64,000 nt of DNA from Prosthecobacter fusiformis (GCF_004364345.1 NZ_SOCA01000001.1:682001-746000); one strand, 5' to 3'; counted from the first letter of the stretch, positions 38,926-48,460 are shown. Numbers and translations: made by a program. The notes: generated by a model not told the origin, from the letters alone.

Positions 38926-40208
38926 TTTTTAGTAGGGTCGAGTTTTCCGTCCGCGTTCGATATCAGCGGGGGAAATCCGTTGATCTGCCGCCAAAGCTCA
39001 AACCACAACGGGACTTGGTTTAGCATGACCCATGCATTCGCACGTACCCCCTGGCGCAGCCACCTATCTTTGTCTGGCCACCCCACACTCACCGTCCCTT
39101 TGCCATCCCCCCGGTCCACCTGATCATCCGAGGGTCCCACGACGACACGGAAGCGCCCCAGACCATCATCCGTGGCATCCACAAAAACCACCTCCCCGCC
39201 AAAGGTGCCTACCGCCAGTTGTGGCCAGCCGATCATCTGCACCGCCGGCCAGCCTTCAAAAGCCAGACGCACAGGGCTGCCTGGCGTGACCTTCCCGTCC
39301 TCCTCCTTGCGTGCATGAATGAGCGGCATGTCATTGCCATTGACCCAGATTTCGACATAGCGACTGTCCGTCTCAGGAATGATGACGCAGATCAAAGAGC
39401 CAGGGCGCAAGTAGGTGCCATCCGTCGCCGCCACTTGGAGAACAATCCCGTCACGGGGTGCATCCACGATTTGTCTCAGGGTTTGGTTAATCTGCACATC
39501 GATGACGGATAGATCTCTCTCCGCCATGGCCACATCTCCATGGGCGGAGCCTTTCTGGGCATGGATGGAAGCGATGGTCGCATCAAAATCATTGCTGGTA
39601 CGGTTCAGTGTCGCCTGCGAGGATTTCAGGTCCGCCGTCGTGGAGTCACGTTGCAGGGTGGCCAGCTCATGCTCCCGCTGCGATGCCAGCCCTTTTTCAA
39701 ACAGGGCATGAGTGCGTGAATAATTCAGCGCGGCTGTCTCAGCAGCTATCTTCGATGCCGCTACCCGCTGCGCGGCTCCGTCGATGGCCTGTGCCTTTGC
39801 CAGCTCCTGCTGCGTCACTTGGGCGATGAGGGACTCCACCCGCCCCAGCGCAAAACTGCGTCGGCTTTCAATCGCCTCCCGCTGTGCCCTCAAGTTCGCA
39901 ATCAGGTTCGGATCATTGTCCTGGATTTCGATGATCAGGTCTCCCTTTTTCACACGCTGGCCTTCCACCACATGCAGGTGCTTCACCCGGCCAGAGACCT
40001 GGGCCTCCACATTGATGCGCCGGTCCAGCGGATTAAAGGCGATCACTCGGCCCGTGCCAGATACGAACTGCCGCCAAGGCAGAAAAAAACATCCCAGGAC
40101 GAAGAACACAAAACCAAGCACCAGCAGCCTGCTAAAGAGGCGTGTGTAACGCGTGGAGCCAGCCATGGAAAGCGCCGGCAATTGAGGAGAGAGGGCAAAG
40201 TCAGTCAT
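38922..40208 (-). CDS. HlyD-family membrane fusion protein
   Basis: A 428-residue periplasmic adaptor linking an inner-membrane ABC exporter to a TolC channel. One N-terminal membrane helix (about 28-46, LLVLGFVFFVLGCFFLPW) is followed by a lipoyl-like domain (INVEAQVSGRVKHLHVVEGQ, VKKGDLIIEI), a long alpha-helical hairpin (about 90-240), and a C-terminal beta-barrel region with PVRLAFEGWPAVQM and RQGVRANAWVML. The gene begins 12 bases after the ABC gene stop and overlaps the TolC gene, giving one operon. Sequence style is close to the HlyD_D23 branch. Confidence 0.88.
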   Translation of the reverse strand: MTDFALSPQLPALSMAGSTRYTRLFSRLLVLGFVFFVLGCFFLPWRQFVSGTGRVIAFNPLDRRINVEAQVSGRVKHLHVVEGQRVKKGDLIIEIQDNDPNLIANLRAQREAIESRRSFALGRVESLIAQVTQQELAKAQAIDGAAQRVAASKIAAETAALNYSRTHALFEKGLASQREHELATLQRDSTTADLKSSQATLNRTSNDFDATIASIHAQKGSAHGDVAMAERDLSVIDVQINQTLRQIVDAPRDGIVLQVAATDGTYLRPGSLICVIIPETDSRYVEIWVNGNDMPLIHARKEEDGKVTPGSPVRLAFEGWPAVQMIGWPQLAVGTFGGEVVFVDATDDGLGRFRVVVGPSDDQVDRGDGKGTVSVGWPDKDRWLRQGVRANAWVMLNQVPLWFELWRQINGFPPLISNADGKLDPTKK

Positions 40209-40220
40209 GTCAGAATGGGG

Positions 40221-42473
40221 TCAGCCTTTGATCTGAGTGGAAGCAGAACCATCGGTTAGATTGCAGGGGCTTAGCTGAATCACCTGGTCGCAAAGCTGTG
40301 TGACGTCGTGGTCGCGCGTGGTCAGCACGACCGTCCAGGGCAGAGACTTGTCCAGGATGGCGGCGGACAGGCTGGCGAAAGATTCCGGATCCAGACTGTC
40401 AAACAGTTCATCAATCAGCAGCAGGCGTGGCCGCTGCACCAGTGAACGCGCCAGCAGCAGGCGGGTGCGCTGGTTACCGGAAAGCGGTGCACCGCCGATC
40501 TTCAGGCGCAGATTCAACCCCTCGGGCCGGGCTAGCAAAGTATCCAGCAGACCCACGCGTTCCAGTGCCTCGCGGATTTCATCCATCCCGATGTCCGCAC
40601 GTCCCAAGCGCAAGTTTTCGACCACGGTCGCATCCACAATCTCGTCGCGCCGGAGGAGCTGCACATGGTCACGCAAAGCCTCCAGATACCAGCTTCGCAG
40701 GTCCAGCCCGTCGATGCATACATGCCCGCCCGTGGGGGTGCGCAGGCCAAACAGGATATCCAGCAGAGAGCTGGCGCCCGCCCCGTGAGGCCCGACGATG
40801 GCCACTCGTGACCCAGGCCGGATGGTAAAGGTACGGCTCAGAAACAGCGGGGAGTTCTCTGTATAACCAAAAGTAAGACCGTCCGCCACCACCGATGCCC
40901 CGCTTTCTCTTTTCACGGGTTGCTCACCAGATTCACGCTCGATCTCCAAATCGAAAATGTGTCCCAGTTTATCCATCGCAGCCATGACGTCATACCAGGC
41001 CTCCAGTTTCTTACCGAGCTTGGCCAGCGAGGCCACAATGGCACTCATGATCAGTTCACTGGCCACCAGCTGGCCGAGCGTAATCTGTTGACTGACCACC
41101 AGCCAGCCGCCCATCACCAGCAGTGCCGCGCCCGCTAAAACGGAGAGTACAAGCAGCCCGATAATCTGCCTCATGACCACCCGGAAGTGCGCAGCCCGGC
41201 GGGTGACGTATTCAGAGGCGAGCTGGTTGGAGCGCTCATAGGCCAGGTGGTATCCACCAGGACCCTTGAAAAGAAACGGGTAGGCCGCAATCTCCTCAAA
41301 CCAGTTCACTAAATCATACTTGGTGCGTGATTCCGCAATGCTAGTCTCCACCGCACCACGCCCGCACAGCCATAGAACCAGGACAATGAGGACCAGCAGC
41401 ACTGCGACGAATAACAGCAGCAAGGGATGGTAGAGGGCCAGCAGCATCATCCCGATAAGGCTGCCAAAAAACAGATTGATACCATCCAGCAGCAGCAGGG
41501 AGGTACTCTTCTGTGCGGTCACCACATCCAGAAAGCGGTTCACCAGTTCAGGAGCGTGGACTCCTTCCAAGGATTCAGCCCGCACACGAGGCAACCGATA
41601 CGCCAAGTCCGCCGCCGCGCGCACAAAGATTCGCCGCTGAATAATATCCGAAACGAAATACTGCAATCCAGTGATCACCGCCTGGAGAGACAGCGCCGCC
41701 AGAAGCGCAAACCCCACAATAACCAGCGCCTGGAAATAAGGCTGGGACTGCCCGCCAAAGGCCAGATTGCTCACCACCGCATCCACCGCCAGCGGTGCTG
41801 CCAGATAGAGAATACCAGAGAATACAGAAAAGATCAGCAGCGTCAGAATGTCCTGCCGCTCCGCCTTTAACAGACGGAAAAACCGGGTCACCGGGCTGAC
41901 ATGCAAATGACCGTTACCATGCCCATTGCCATGGCCATTTCTGTGATGACCATGACCGTTGCTGCCATACATCTGTGCATGACGTGCATGTGCCGCATGA
42001 ACGCTCATATCATGAGCCGCCCGCTCCGGCTGCACCACGCCTGCTTCAACCACATCCTCTGCACTGACGAGCCCCAATCTTTTCACCAGTTCTTTCCGGG
42101 TAATGGTACGGCGGTGATGCGGATCCTCGCCGTCCGCAATGCGGAGGCGGAGCCAGCCAGCAAACGTGATGATAATCCAGTTCTGCTCCTTCACTGACCA
42201 GATAACCACGGGCGTGTCATTGTGCGCCTGCCAGACAAGATCCGCCAACGGCATACGGACCGGGGAAACATTCATGTAAACCTCCGATGCCGCACTGACC
42301 AGCAGGCTCAGCGGCTCAGCATCAGCACGCGTGGCATTTCGAATAGCAATCTTTGCCCTTTCGTGATCATACTCCGTGCCTGTAATGGCGCTGAGCTGTG
42401 CAAGTAAGCTGGCCGAAAGAGGGAGCGAGGGCTGTTCAGTGGGCAACTTGCCGGGAGGAGTGTTGGATGGCAT
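40221..42473 (-). CDS. ABC exporter with degenerate ATPase
   Basis: A 750-residue half-transporter of type I secretion architecture: an N-terminal cytoplasmic domain (about 1-150; its end is a His/Gly/Asn-rich linker, GHGHHRNGHGNGHGNGH), a six-helix membrane domain (about 200-490) and an ATPase (about 510-735). The ATPase has a Q-loop region (HVQLLRRDEI), signature LSGNQRTRL and Walker B RLLLIDELFDSLDPES. Walker A, however, reads GPHGAGASS: Ala replaces the invariant Lys, confirmed by the codons at about 40788. The H-loop position has TTRDHD instead of a clear THR motif. ATP hydrolysis may therefore be impaired, or another ABC subunit may supply it. No C39 peptidase Cys motif is evident. Confidence 0.85.
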   Translation of the reverse strand: MPSNTPPGKLPTEQPSLPLSASLLAQLSAITGTEYDHERAKIAIRNATRADAEPLSLLVSAASEVYMNVSPVRMPLADLVWQAHNDTPVVIWSVKEQNWIIITFAGWLRLRIADGEDPHHRRTITRKELVKRLGLVSAEDVVEAGVVQPERAAHDMSVHAAHARHAQMYGSNGHGHHRNGHGNGHGNGHLHVSPVTRFFRLLKAERQDILTLLIFSVFSGILYLAAPLAVDAVVSNLAFGGQSQPYFQALVIVGFALLAALSLQAVITGLQYFVSDIIQRRIFVRAAADLAYRLPRVRAESLEGVHAPELVNRFLDVVTAQKSTSLLLLDGINLFFGSLIGMMLLALYHPLLLLFVAVLLVLIVLVLWLCGRGAVETSIAESRTKYDLVNWFEEIAAYPFLFKGPGGYHLAYERSNQLASEYVTRRAAHFRVVMRQIIGLLVLSVLAGAALLVMGGWLVVSQQITLGQLVASELIMSAIVASLAKLGKKLEAWYDVMAAMDKLGHIFDLEIERESGEQPVKRESGASVVADGLTFGYTENSPLFLSRTFTIRPGSRVAIVGPHGAGASSLLDILFGLRTPTGGHVCIDGLDLRSWYLEALRDHVQLLRRDEIVDATVVENLRLGRADIGMDEIREALERVGLLDTLLARPEGLNLRLKIGGAPLSGNQRTRLLLARSLVQRPRLLLIDELFDSLDPESFASLSAAILDKSLPWTVVLTTRDHDVTQLCDQVIQLSPCNLTDGSASTQIKG

Positions 42474-42922
42474 TCAGTGAATTTTTTTTGCGGCAGAATT
42501 ACGGTTTGTCTATGCACCTGGGATGTCAATTTTCAGCGCTATTTTGTCAAGACATGGCGGTTGAGTTTTGTGGAAACAAAATGAAACCAGCTCTTTTGCA
42601 GCCCATCCGCACAACCAATCAATCTTTGAGGCCACTCCCCAATAGCAGACAGGCCAACGCTTCAAAACGTAACGTTGAGACCAACGCAACCAGCCGCTCG
42701 GCCTGAGGCTCGACGGCATTGTGTGTAGGTTTATTTTAAAGTTAAATGGGATCATCCAAGGATGCGCGCTGGATCAGCGCCCCAGTTCCAGGGCCAAAGT
42801 GTTCAGGGTTGAAAATCATTCTCCCAAACCACTTGGCCCTACCAGACATCCAGTCTGGATTTTCAAACTTTCAGTCATCTACAATCCTCACCCAAACAGG
42901 CTGCGGAGTGTAGATTTCATCA
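42474..42922. other. Intergenic region upstream of export operon
   Basis: About 450 bases without a convincing gene; two short open frames here look non-coding. On the minus strand two copies of TTGACA (42550-42545 and 42529-42524) lie 50-80 bases before the ABC start and could be -35 elements, but neither has a good -10 box at the right distance. Confidence 0.4.
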
Positions 42923-43078
42923 TTAACCACCGAAGTTCTGATTTTGCACACCTGTCCTTTTCGCGATGCGATCCTTATAGTTAAACCAAATTTTTGCCAC
43001 AACGGCAGCGGAAACGATCAGGTAGGCCGCGAGTGTGTCATAATCAGCGTCCTTGGAGAGTTCAAGCATTGTGTTCAT
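42923..43078 (-). CDS. Possible 51-residue single-pass membrane protein
   Basis: A short open frame from ATG 43078 to TAA encodes 51 residues with a hydrophobic stretch (LAAYLIVSAAVVAKIWF, about 16-32) between an acidic N-terminus (LELSKDADYD) and a basic tail (YKDRIAKR). This polarity is what a real small membrane protein would show. No ribosome binding site is evident. It lies alone in an otherwise empty 770-base region between the export operon and the NarL-type pair. I do not recognise a family. Confidence 0.4.
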   Translation of the reverse strand: MNTMLELSKDADYDTLAAYLIVSAAVVAKIWFNYKDRIAKRTGVQNQNFGG

Positions 43079-43245
43079 ACTGATGGAAGGGTTAAGTTAG
43101 ACTAACATCCGCACAGGCGGTGGACGCAGCAACCAGCTACGACAATCCATCTTTGCCATAAGACCCCGGGCAAGCCAATGGGCAGCCCTGCGCTCCGTAT
43201 CTCAGCATTTTGCTGGGTCGCCCTCAGTTACAGGACGACTTTCTC

Positions 43246-43926
43246 TCACGCTTGTTCCCCAGCCCAGCGGGTGGCGTGGTGAACCAGTTCAGTATTGTTT
43301 TTCAAACCCAGCTTCCGCTTGATCTGGCTGCGGTGGGTATCTACCGTTTTCACGCTGAGATGCAGCAGGCGCGCCACTTCCTGCGGTTCCTTACCCTGGC
43401 CGACAAGGCGATAAACTTCAAACTCGCGGTCTGTCAGTTTGGTGACAGAAGCCCCCTCCTGCTTGGGGCCTTGCGAGCCGGCCAGCGCATCAAGGATAAG
43501 GGTGGAAATGCGATCGCTCACAGAAATCCCGCCCGCTAATACTTTTCTGATAGCCTGGATGACCTTTTCAGGCCCCTCTTGTTTCATGATGTAACCCCGT
43601 CCGCCTGCACGAATGACACGCTCCGCATACAGCGTCTCATCATGCATCGAGATCATCAGCACAGGGATCTGCGGGTGGACTGCCCGAACATCTTTCAGCG
43701 CCTCCAGACCACTCTTGTCAGGCAGGCTCATATCCATCATCACCAGGTCCGGTTTGAAGCGAGCGATGGCTTCCATGGCCTGCGCTGCATCATGCGCCTC
43801 GCCGCATACGGCCAGGTCAGGTTCCATTCCCACAAGCCCCGTTAACCCCGCGCGGAAGACCGGATGGTCATCCACGATCAGCACGCGTTTGGAAGAGGCT
43901 TTCTGGTCAGAGCTTTTCGGGGCCAT
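43246..43926 (-). CDS. NarL/LuxR-type response regulator
   Basis: A 226-residue two-component regulator. The receiver domain (about 13-135) has VLIVDDHPVFRAGL, the phosphorylated Asp in LVMMDMSLPDKSG and a changed switch Lys region (GYIMKQEG). The C-terminal LuxR HTH (about 160-222) includes LTDREFEVYRLVGQGKEPQEVAR and SVKTVDTHRSQIKRKLGL. The ATG at 43926 is preferred because the longer frame lies inside the kinase gene; even so, the genes overlap by 20 bases, so translation is probably coupled. Its signal and targets are unknown. Confidence 0.9.
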   Translation of the reverse strand: MAPKSSDQKASSKRVLIVDDHPVFRAGLTGLVGMEPDLAVCGEAHDAAQAMEAIARFKPDLVMMDMSLPDKSGLEALKDVRAVHPQIPVLMISMHDETLYAERVIRAGGRGYIMKQEGPEKVIQAIRKVLAGGISVSDRISTLILDALAGSQGPKQEGASVTKLTDREFEVYRLVGQGKEPQEVARLLHLSVKTVDTHRSQIKRKLGLKNNTELVHHATRWAGEQA

Positions 43927-45487
43927 TGGCAGTGGAGTTGGTTTTAGAGGCGGTTGAGAGAGGGAAGGAGCAAGTAACACACGTGCCACGTTTTGCAGCT
44001 TTCTCAATTTCAAGCGTGCCAGAGATCATCTCTGAGCGGTAACGCATGATCCGCAATCCCATGCCTTCATGGATAGCCGCAGGCTCCTTGATGCCCAGAC
44101 CATCATCGATCACAGAAAGATAGGCTTTACCCCCTCGCGTCGATAAACGCACCTTCACTTTCTGGGCACGTCCATGACGTACTGCATTATTGATCGCTTC
44201 CTGGGCGATACGGTAAAGGTGAATGGCTCCTCGTTGATCCTCAAGCATCACTTCAGCCCTTGATTCAAACTGACAGGAGATGCCAAACAAATCCGCTGAG
44301 CGCTCCGCCAGGTTCTTTAACGCCGCACCTAGCCCCCCCTGCTCAGGTGCCACCGGATGAAGGCCACGTGCAAGTGCGCGTGTATGGTTCAGTGATTTGC
44401 CAAGCAACGTGCACAGTTTGCTGGCAGGCTCCTGTTCCTTTGCACCACTTGCCGCAAGTTTACGCGCCAGCACATCCGCCATCATCCATGCACCGGCGAG
44501 CTGCTGCCCCAGGTCATCATGCAAATCCTGGCCAATGCGCCGTTGCTCGCGCTCACTGATGCGCAGAATTTCCTCCTCCAACTGCCTGCGTGCCGCTATC
44601 TGGCCCCGCAGCTCCGCAGTGCGCTCTTCCACTCGGCGTTCCAGCTCCGCATTCAGTCGCAGGATGGTCTGCTCCGCCTGCTTGCGCTCTGTGATGTCAC
44701 GTGAAATTTTAGAGAAACCCGCCAGGCGGCCATTGGCATCAAGGATGGGGGAAATGGTCAGTGAGACATCCAGGATGTCACCATTCTTATGCCGCCGCTG
44801 AGTTTCATAATGATCAATGCGCAGACCACGCTCAATCAACCGCTTGAATACAGCCTCGTCATCCTCGGCCTGCGGCGGCCGTAGGAAGGCCATCGTCCGG
44901 CCCACGGTCTCCTCTTGGGTATAACCAAAGATGCGTTCTGCTCCAGCGTTCCAGGTATCGATTTCCCCGTCAAGATTCATCGTGATGATGGAGTCATCCG
45001 TCGTCTCCACCACGGCCGCCAGCCGCCGGTTCATCGCCTCAGCGACCTCCCGTTCCGTGATGTCCCTGGCGATGCCACCGATCTGGTGCGGTCGTCCGTT
45101 TTTGCGCGAAAGAATGATTCCACGGTCTGCCAGCCACCGCACCTTACCGTCCCTTCCTTGGACCCGGTAATGAACCTCGTAATCATCCGTCTTGCCACTG
45201 AACCAACGGCGCAGAGCCGCACGCACAGCTTTCTGGTCATCTGGATAAATGGACTCCTCCCACATCTGCGGGTGCTCGCGTAACTCAGCCAGGCTCACCC
45301 CCCAAATGCGCTCAAACGCCGGACTCACATACGAAAAGCGCGGCGGGTCCACCTCCCGAAACCAGAGCACATCGCCGATGTTTTCCACAAGCATCCGGAA
45401 ATGCTCCTCATAAGAATCGGTCACCACATCGGGCAGCTTTCCTTCCTTGGGTTGGCGCGGGGATTTAGAGGCAATACGTTTCGGCAT
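43907..45487 (-). CDS. PAS-domain NarX-type sensor kinase
   Basis: A 526-residue cytoplasmic sensor kinase with no membrane helices. Two PAS domains are visible: the first (about 20-145) includes FSYVSPAFERIWGVSLAELR and VHYRVQGRDGKVRWLADRG; the second (about 150-270) includes DDSIITMNLDGEIDTWNAGAER and IFGYTQEE. A coiled linker leads to a HisKA_3 box with the phospho-His in GQDLHDDLGQQLAG, then a HATPase domain with AINNAVRHGRA and GMGLRIMRYR. The start at 45487 is preferred over 45508. It is paired with, and overlaps, the NarL-type regulator gene. Confidence 0.9.
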   Translation of the reverse strand: MPKRIASKSPRQPKEGKLPDVVTDSYEEHFRMLVENIGDVLWFREVDPPRFSYVSPAFERIWGVSLAELREHPQMWEESIYPDDQKAVRAALRRWFSGKTDDYEVHYRVQGRDGKVRWLADRGIILSRKNGRPHQIGGIARDITEREVAEAMNRRLAAVVETTDDSIITMNLDGEIDTWNAGAERIFGYTQEETVGRTMAFLRPPQAEDDEAVFKRLIERGLRIDHYETQRRHKNGDILDVSLTISPILDANGRLAGFSKISRDITERKQAEQTILRLNAELERRVEERTAELRGQIAARRQLEEEILRISEREQRRIGQDLHDDLGQQLAGAWMMADVLARKLAASGAKEQEPASKLCTLLGKSLNHTRALARGLHPVAPEQGGLGAALKNLAERSADLFGISCQFESRAEVMLEDQRGAIHLYRIAQEAINNAVRHGRAQKVKVRLSTRGGKAYLSVIDDGLGIKEPAAIHEGMGLRIMRYRSEMISGTLEIEKAAKRGTCVTCSFPLSTASKTNSTANGPEKL

Positions 45488-45546
45488 GGTGGCCGAAATT
45501 CTAAACATTTACAGGCCAGCATTCCAGCCCTGGTTGTTTATACAGG

Positions 45547-45969
45547 TTAATTTCCGGCCATGGGACTATCTGGATTCAGAGGCCGCTCCATGAAACGCAC
45601 GGGCTTTTCATAAATGGCCAGCACGATGCAACCAGCCTCGCTGACGACGCTATGGTAAGTGCCAGGAGGATGGATACGCAGAGTGCCGGCATTGATGATG
45701 CCATTTTGATCACGCTGGCTGCCTGCCAGCACGAGAATGTGCTCCCAGCCCTCATGCAAATGCATGGGCACGCGTGCCTCTTTACGAAAACGGATCAGTG
45801 CGGCGGTGGGGCCGTTGATGCCGTCTCCATAGAAGCGGTAGATGTCCACTCCATCGCGGAAATAGCTCCAGGGAATGTCCTCCTCCTTCTGCAGGATGTT
45901 AAAGACGTCTTTCAGTTCAAAGTGAGGAAAACTGAAGCTTGGCGGTGGAGTGGGGTCGTCAGGGTTCAC
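45547..45969 (-). CDS. Cupin-domain protein (ChrR-like)
   Basis: A 140-residue single cupin. The metal-binding first motif is PMHLHEGWEHILVLAGSQRD (His, His, Glu) and the second motif has the His in HPPGTYHSVVSE. The fold and motif spacing resemble ChrR-type cupins that bind zinc or iron; no other domain is present. It is on the same strand as, and 73 bases after, the biuret hydrolase gene, so it may be the last gene of the nitrogen cassette, for example as a small accessory enzyme or ligand sensor. The role is unknown. Confidence 0.7.
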   Translation of the reverse strand: MNPDDPTPPPSFSFPHFELKDVFNILQKEEDIPWSYFRDGVDIYRFYGDGINGPTAALIRFRKEARVPMHLHEGWEHILVLAGSQRDQNGIINAGTLRIHPPGTYHSVVSEAGCIVLAIYEKPVRFMERPLNPDSPMAGN

Positions 45970-46042
45970 AACAAGGCGGCATCATAAAGAAGCCGGACGG
46001 GGTGGCGAGTGAAAATGAGGGTGAATTTATCCAAGATGAACG

Positions 46043-46723
46043 TTAGGCCGTAATGGCCTCAATGAAGGCCGTGGAGTCACTGACGGCTCCGAAGACACCG
46101 CCCTGCATCTTGATCATCTTCAAGGCGGCAAGGTAGTTTCCATAGTCGGTGGCACCGGTACAATCGGAAAGGAGCAGACATTCAAAACCGCGATCATTGG
46201 CCTCACGCATGGTGGTATGCACACAGACATCCGTGGTGATACCGGCCAGCACGATGTTTTGAATGCCTTTCTGCCGCAGCAGCATGTCCAGGTCTGTGCC
46301 GTAAAAGGAGCCCTTGCCAGGCTTGTCGATGATGGCCTCTCCTGGGAGGGGATACAGTTCTGGAATAATGTCCCAGCCGGGTTCACCGCGAGTCAGAATA
46401 CGACCGCACGGACCGGCATCGCCGATACCCGCACCGATGCGCTGACTGCGCCACAATTTGTTAGCCGGGAGATCAGCCAAGTCTGGACGATGGCCCTCCC
46501 GCGTGTGCATGATGTGGTAACCTTTAGCGCGAGCCGCTTCGAAAACCTTCTTGATAGGCTCAATGGGGGCGCGGGTCAGGCTCAAATCATAGCCCATTTT
46601 ATCCACGTAACCGCCTGGTCCGCAGAAGTCGGTTTGCATGTCAATGACCAGGAACGCGGTGTTCTCTGGCCGGAGGTCGCCATTGTATGGCCAAGGATAG
46701 GGATCAGCTTCGACGTAAGGCAT
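46043..46723 (-). CDS. biuH: Biuret hydrolase-like cysteine hydrolase
   Basis: A 226-residue isochorismatase-fold amidohydrolase expected to cleave biuret to urea-1-carboxylate (allophanate) and ammonia. It closely matches what I recall of Rhizobium Biu[53 protein letters not shown] and GGVFG. The catalytic triad is Asp28 (IDMQTDF), Lys134 ([10 protein letters not shown]) and Cys167 (GITTDVCV); Gln207 (KMQGGV), implicated in substrate binding in BiuH, is kept. It is downstream of the permease, separated by 104 bases containing a strong hairpin. The allophanate hydrolase needed to finish the pathway is not in this window. Confidence 0.8.
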   Translation of the reverse strand: MPYVEADPYPWPYNGDLRPENTAFLVIDMQTDFCGPGGYVDKMGYDLSLTRAPIEPIKKVFEAARAKGYHIMHTREGHRPDLADLPANKLWRSQRIGAGIGDAGPCGRILTRGEPGWDIIPELYPLPGEAIIDKPGKGSFYGTDLDMLLRQKGIQNIVLAGITTDVCVHTTMREANDRGFECLLLSDCTGATDYGNYLAALKMIKMQGGVFGAVSDSTAFIEAITA

Positions 46724-46767
46724 GAGGAGGAATAATTAAAGGAGGTAAGCAAAGAGTGAACCAAGTT

Positions 46768-46806
46768 CGGGTGGCACTGCGGTTAACCAGACCGCAATGC
46801 CACCCG
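46768..46806 (-). promoter_or_regulatory. Intercistronic hairpin between permease and biuH
   Basis: Arms of 16 bases (46768-46783 and 46791-46806) pair fully in the minus-strand RNA, with one G-U pair, around a 7-base loop. No T run follows, so it may be an RNA stability or processing element that sets different expression for permease and biuH rather than a terminator. Confidence 0.6.
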
Positions 46807-46827
46807 AGATCATCAACACCAAAACAA

Positions 46828-48414
46828 TCAGTCGGCAGCCATCGGAAGATGACCGTGAATTTCCTCTTCTTCCGCAGGCTTTGGAGCGACCACAGCGAAC
46901 TTGGCACAACCTGCCAGAACCAGGGCCACCAGCACATAACTGCAGGCGATCACCGGTGATTCACCAATGCCGATCTTCTCACCATGCATGAGACCGAAGA
47001 AGGTCAGCAGAGCACCTGCGAAGGCAAAGTAAGCCCCTGTGGCGAATTTCCGGTCAATCACAAACACGGCAATTGCTGGCAGGATCACACCACTGAGAAT
47101 GGCCCCACCGCCGAGGACTTCAAGGCCGTGATAAAGAACGCCGACCTGGCCCAGGGCATCCATGCCGACCGCAGCTGCGTTGGTGCCCGCGGCACCCAAG
47201 GAATTGTCAATGAGCAGCTTGCCCCAAGCAGCCAGGTGTGGAGTCAAAGCCAGAATGATGGCTGGTGCATGGCTCTTCGGAGTTTCCTGGAAAGCCTGGG
47301 CTCCAATCAACATGCCGATGTAAAGAAGGATGGGGGAGATGGCGACGATGGGGATAAGGGACGACATCAGGGAGATGATGCCGAAGGTGCAGAAGAGGAT
47401 GACGACCACACCGGTGGCGGCTGAGTATCCGATGCGCCCACCCATAGACTTCCAACCCGGATGGCCGATGTAAACCGCATTGATAAACGGATTGCCCAGG
47501 CAGCAGCCGACGAGGCTGATCACGCCATCTGCAGTCAGCACGCGTGTTGTTGGGAAATCATCTCCAGCGACAGCGGCACTTTCCACATTGTCCAATGCTT
47601 CCACAAGATCGTAGATGCCAAAGGGAATGGCAGTCACCAGGATGACCCCAAGGAACTCAAAGCCCGAGAAGATGTGACCGAATGCAGGCAGCGGAATGGA
47701 GAAGCCAAAGTTGGCGAATGAATCCTCCAGCTTGGCCAGGGTCATGCCGCCGTAATTCAGCCCGAAGAGATTGGAACCCCAGGCGATGATGCTGCCCACG
47801 GCGATGGCAATCAGACCCGCCGGGATGCCTTTATAATAACGCACGCCACCAAACCAGCTCAGCAAGATAATGGCGAAGCAAACCACACCGATGACGGGAG
47901 TGGTGAACATTTCCAAAGCCGGACGCATGGAGATGAAACTGATAGAAACACCAGCCAGAGTACCAAGCAGGGCAGCGCGAGGTGTGATCTTACGAATGAC
48001 CGGGGCGATAAAACCACCGATCATGAGCACAAAGCTCTGAATGAACACCCAAGTCAGACCCGCTTCCCAGCCCTTGATGGGATCTCCCGTTTGCAGGGAA
48101 ATGGGCAGCATGATGACGAAGACAACGACAAACATGTGCGGCACGCTCGTGCCTGAAGGCAGGGCACAGACGTCATTGCGGCCGGTTTTCTTAGCCAGCT
48201 TATACGCCAGCCAGGCATAGTACATGGTGCTCATGCAGAGCATCAAACCGGTGGCCGGCAGGATGCGCCCGAAGACAATGTCATCTGGCATCTTCAGCAC
48301 ATAACGCAGCAGCGCCGTGAGCGTGAGAAGGTTGACAAGAATGTTGGTCCCGAAGCCGAAAAAGGCGTTCCAGTCCCCGGGTGTCCAGATTTTGGGTTTG
48401 TTATCAGAAGTCAT
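46828..48414 (-). CDS. NCS2-like permease of nitrogen cassette
   Basis: A 528-residue inner-membrane transporter with 12-14 predicted helices, resembling the xanthine/uracil permease (NCS2) and AzgA-like group. Recognisable stretches are GDWNAFFGFGTNILVNLLTL, NDVCALPSGTSVPHMFVVVF, AIPFGIYDLVEALDNVESA and AISPILLYIGMLIGAQAF. It lies between the two cysteine hydrolase genes, so its cargo is probably biuret, triuret or a related small ureide; this is from context only. The C-terminus is a short charged tail (EEEEIHGHLP). A 46-base gap separates it from the upstream triuret hydrolase-like gene. Confidence 0.8.
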   Translation of the reverse strand: MTSDNKPKIWTPGDWNAFFGFGTNILVNLLTLTALLRYVLKMPDDIVFGRILPATGLMLCMSTMYYAWLAYKLAKKTGRNDVCALPSGTSVPHMFVVVFVIMLPISLQTGDPIKGWEAGLTWVFIQSFVLMIGGFIAPVIRKITPRAALLGTLAGVSISFISMRPALEMFTTPVIGVVCFAIILLSWFGGVRYYKGIPAGLIAIAVGSIIAWGSNLFGLNYGGMTLAKLEDSFANFGFSIPLPAFGHIFSGFEFLGVILVTAIPFGIYDLVEALDNVESAAVAGDDFPTTRVLTADGVISLVGCCLGNPFINAVYIGHPGWKSMGGRIGYSAATGVVVILFCTFGIISLMSSLIPIVAISPILLYIGMLIGAQAFQETPKSHAPAIILALTPHLAAWGKLLIDNSLGAAGTNAAAVGMDALGQVGVLYHGLEVLGGGAILSGVILPAIAVFVIDRKFATGAYFAFAGALLTFFGLMHGEKIGIGESPVIACSYVLVALVLAGCAKFAVVAPKPAEEEEIHGHLPMAAD

Positions 48415-48460
48415 AGCGGCAGTGGCATTGAGTTTTTGGAGCAGTTGATTTCATAAGTAT

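Noticed and set aside
42510..42984. Open frames of 81 and 87 codons on opposite strands in the export-operon upstream region
   Set aside because: They overlap, have no ribosome binding site, no domain or membrane pattern, and composition unlike the neighbours.
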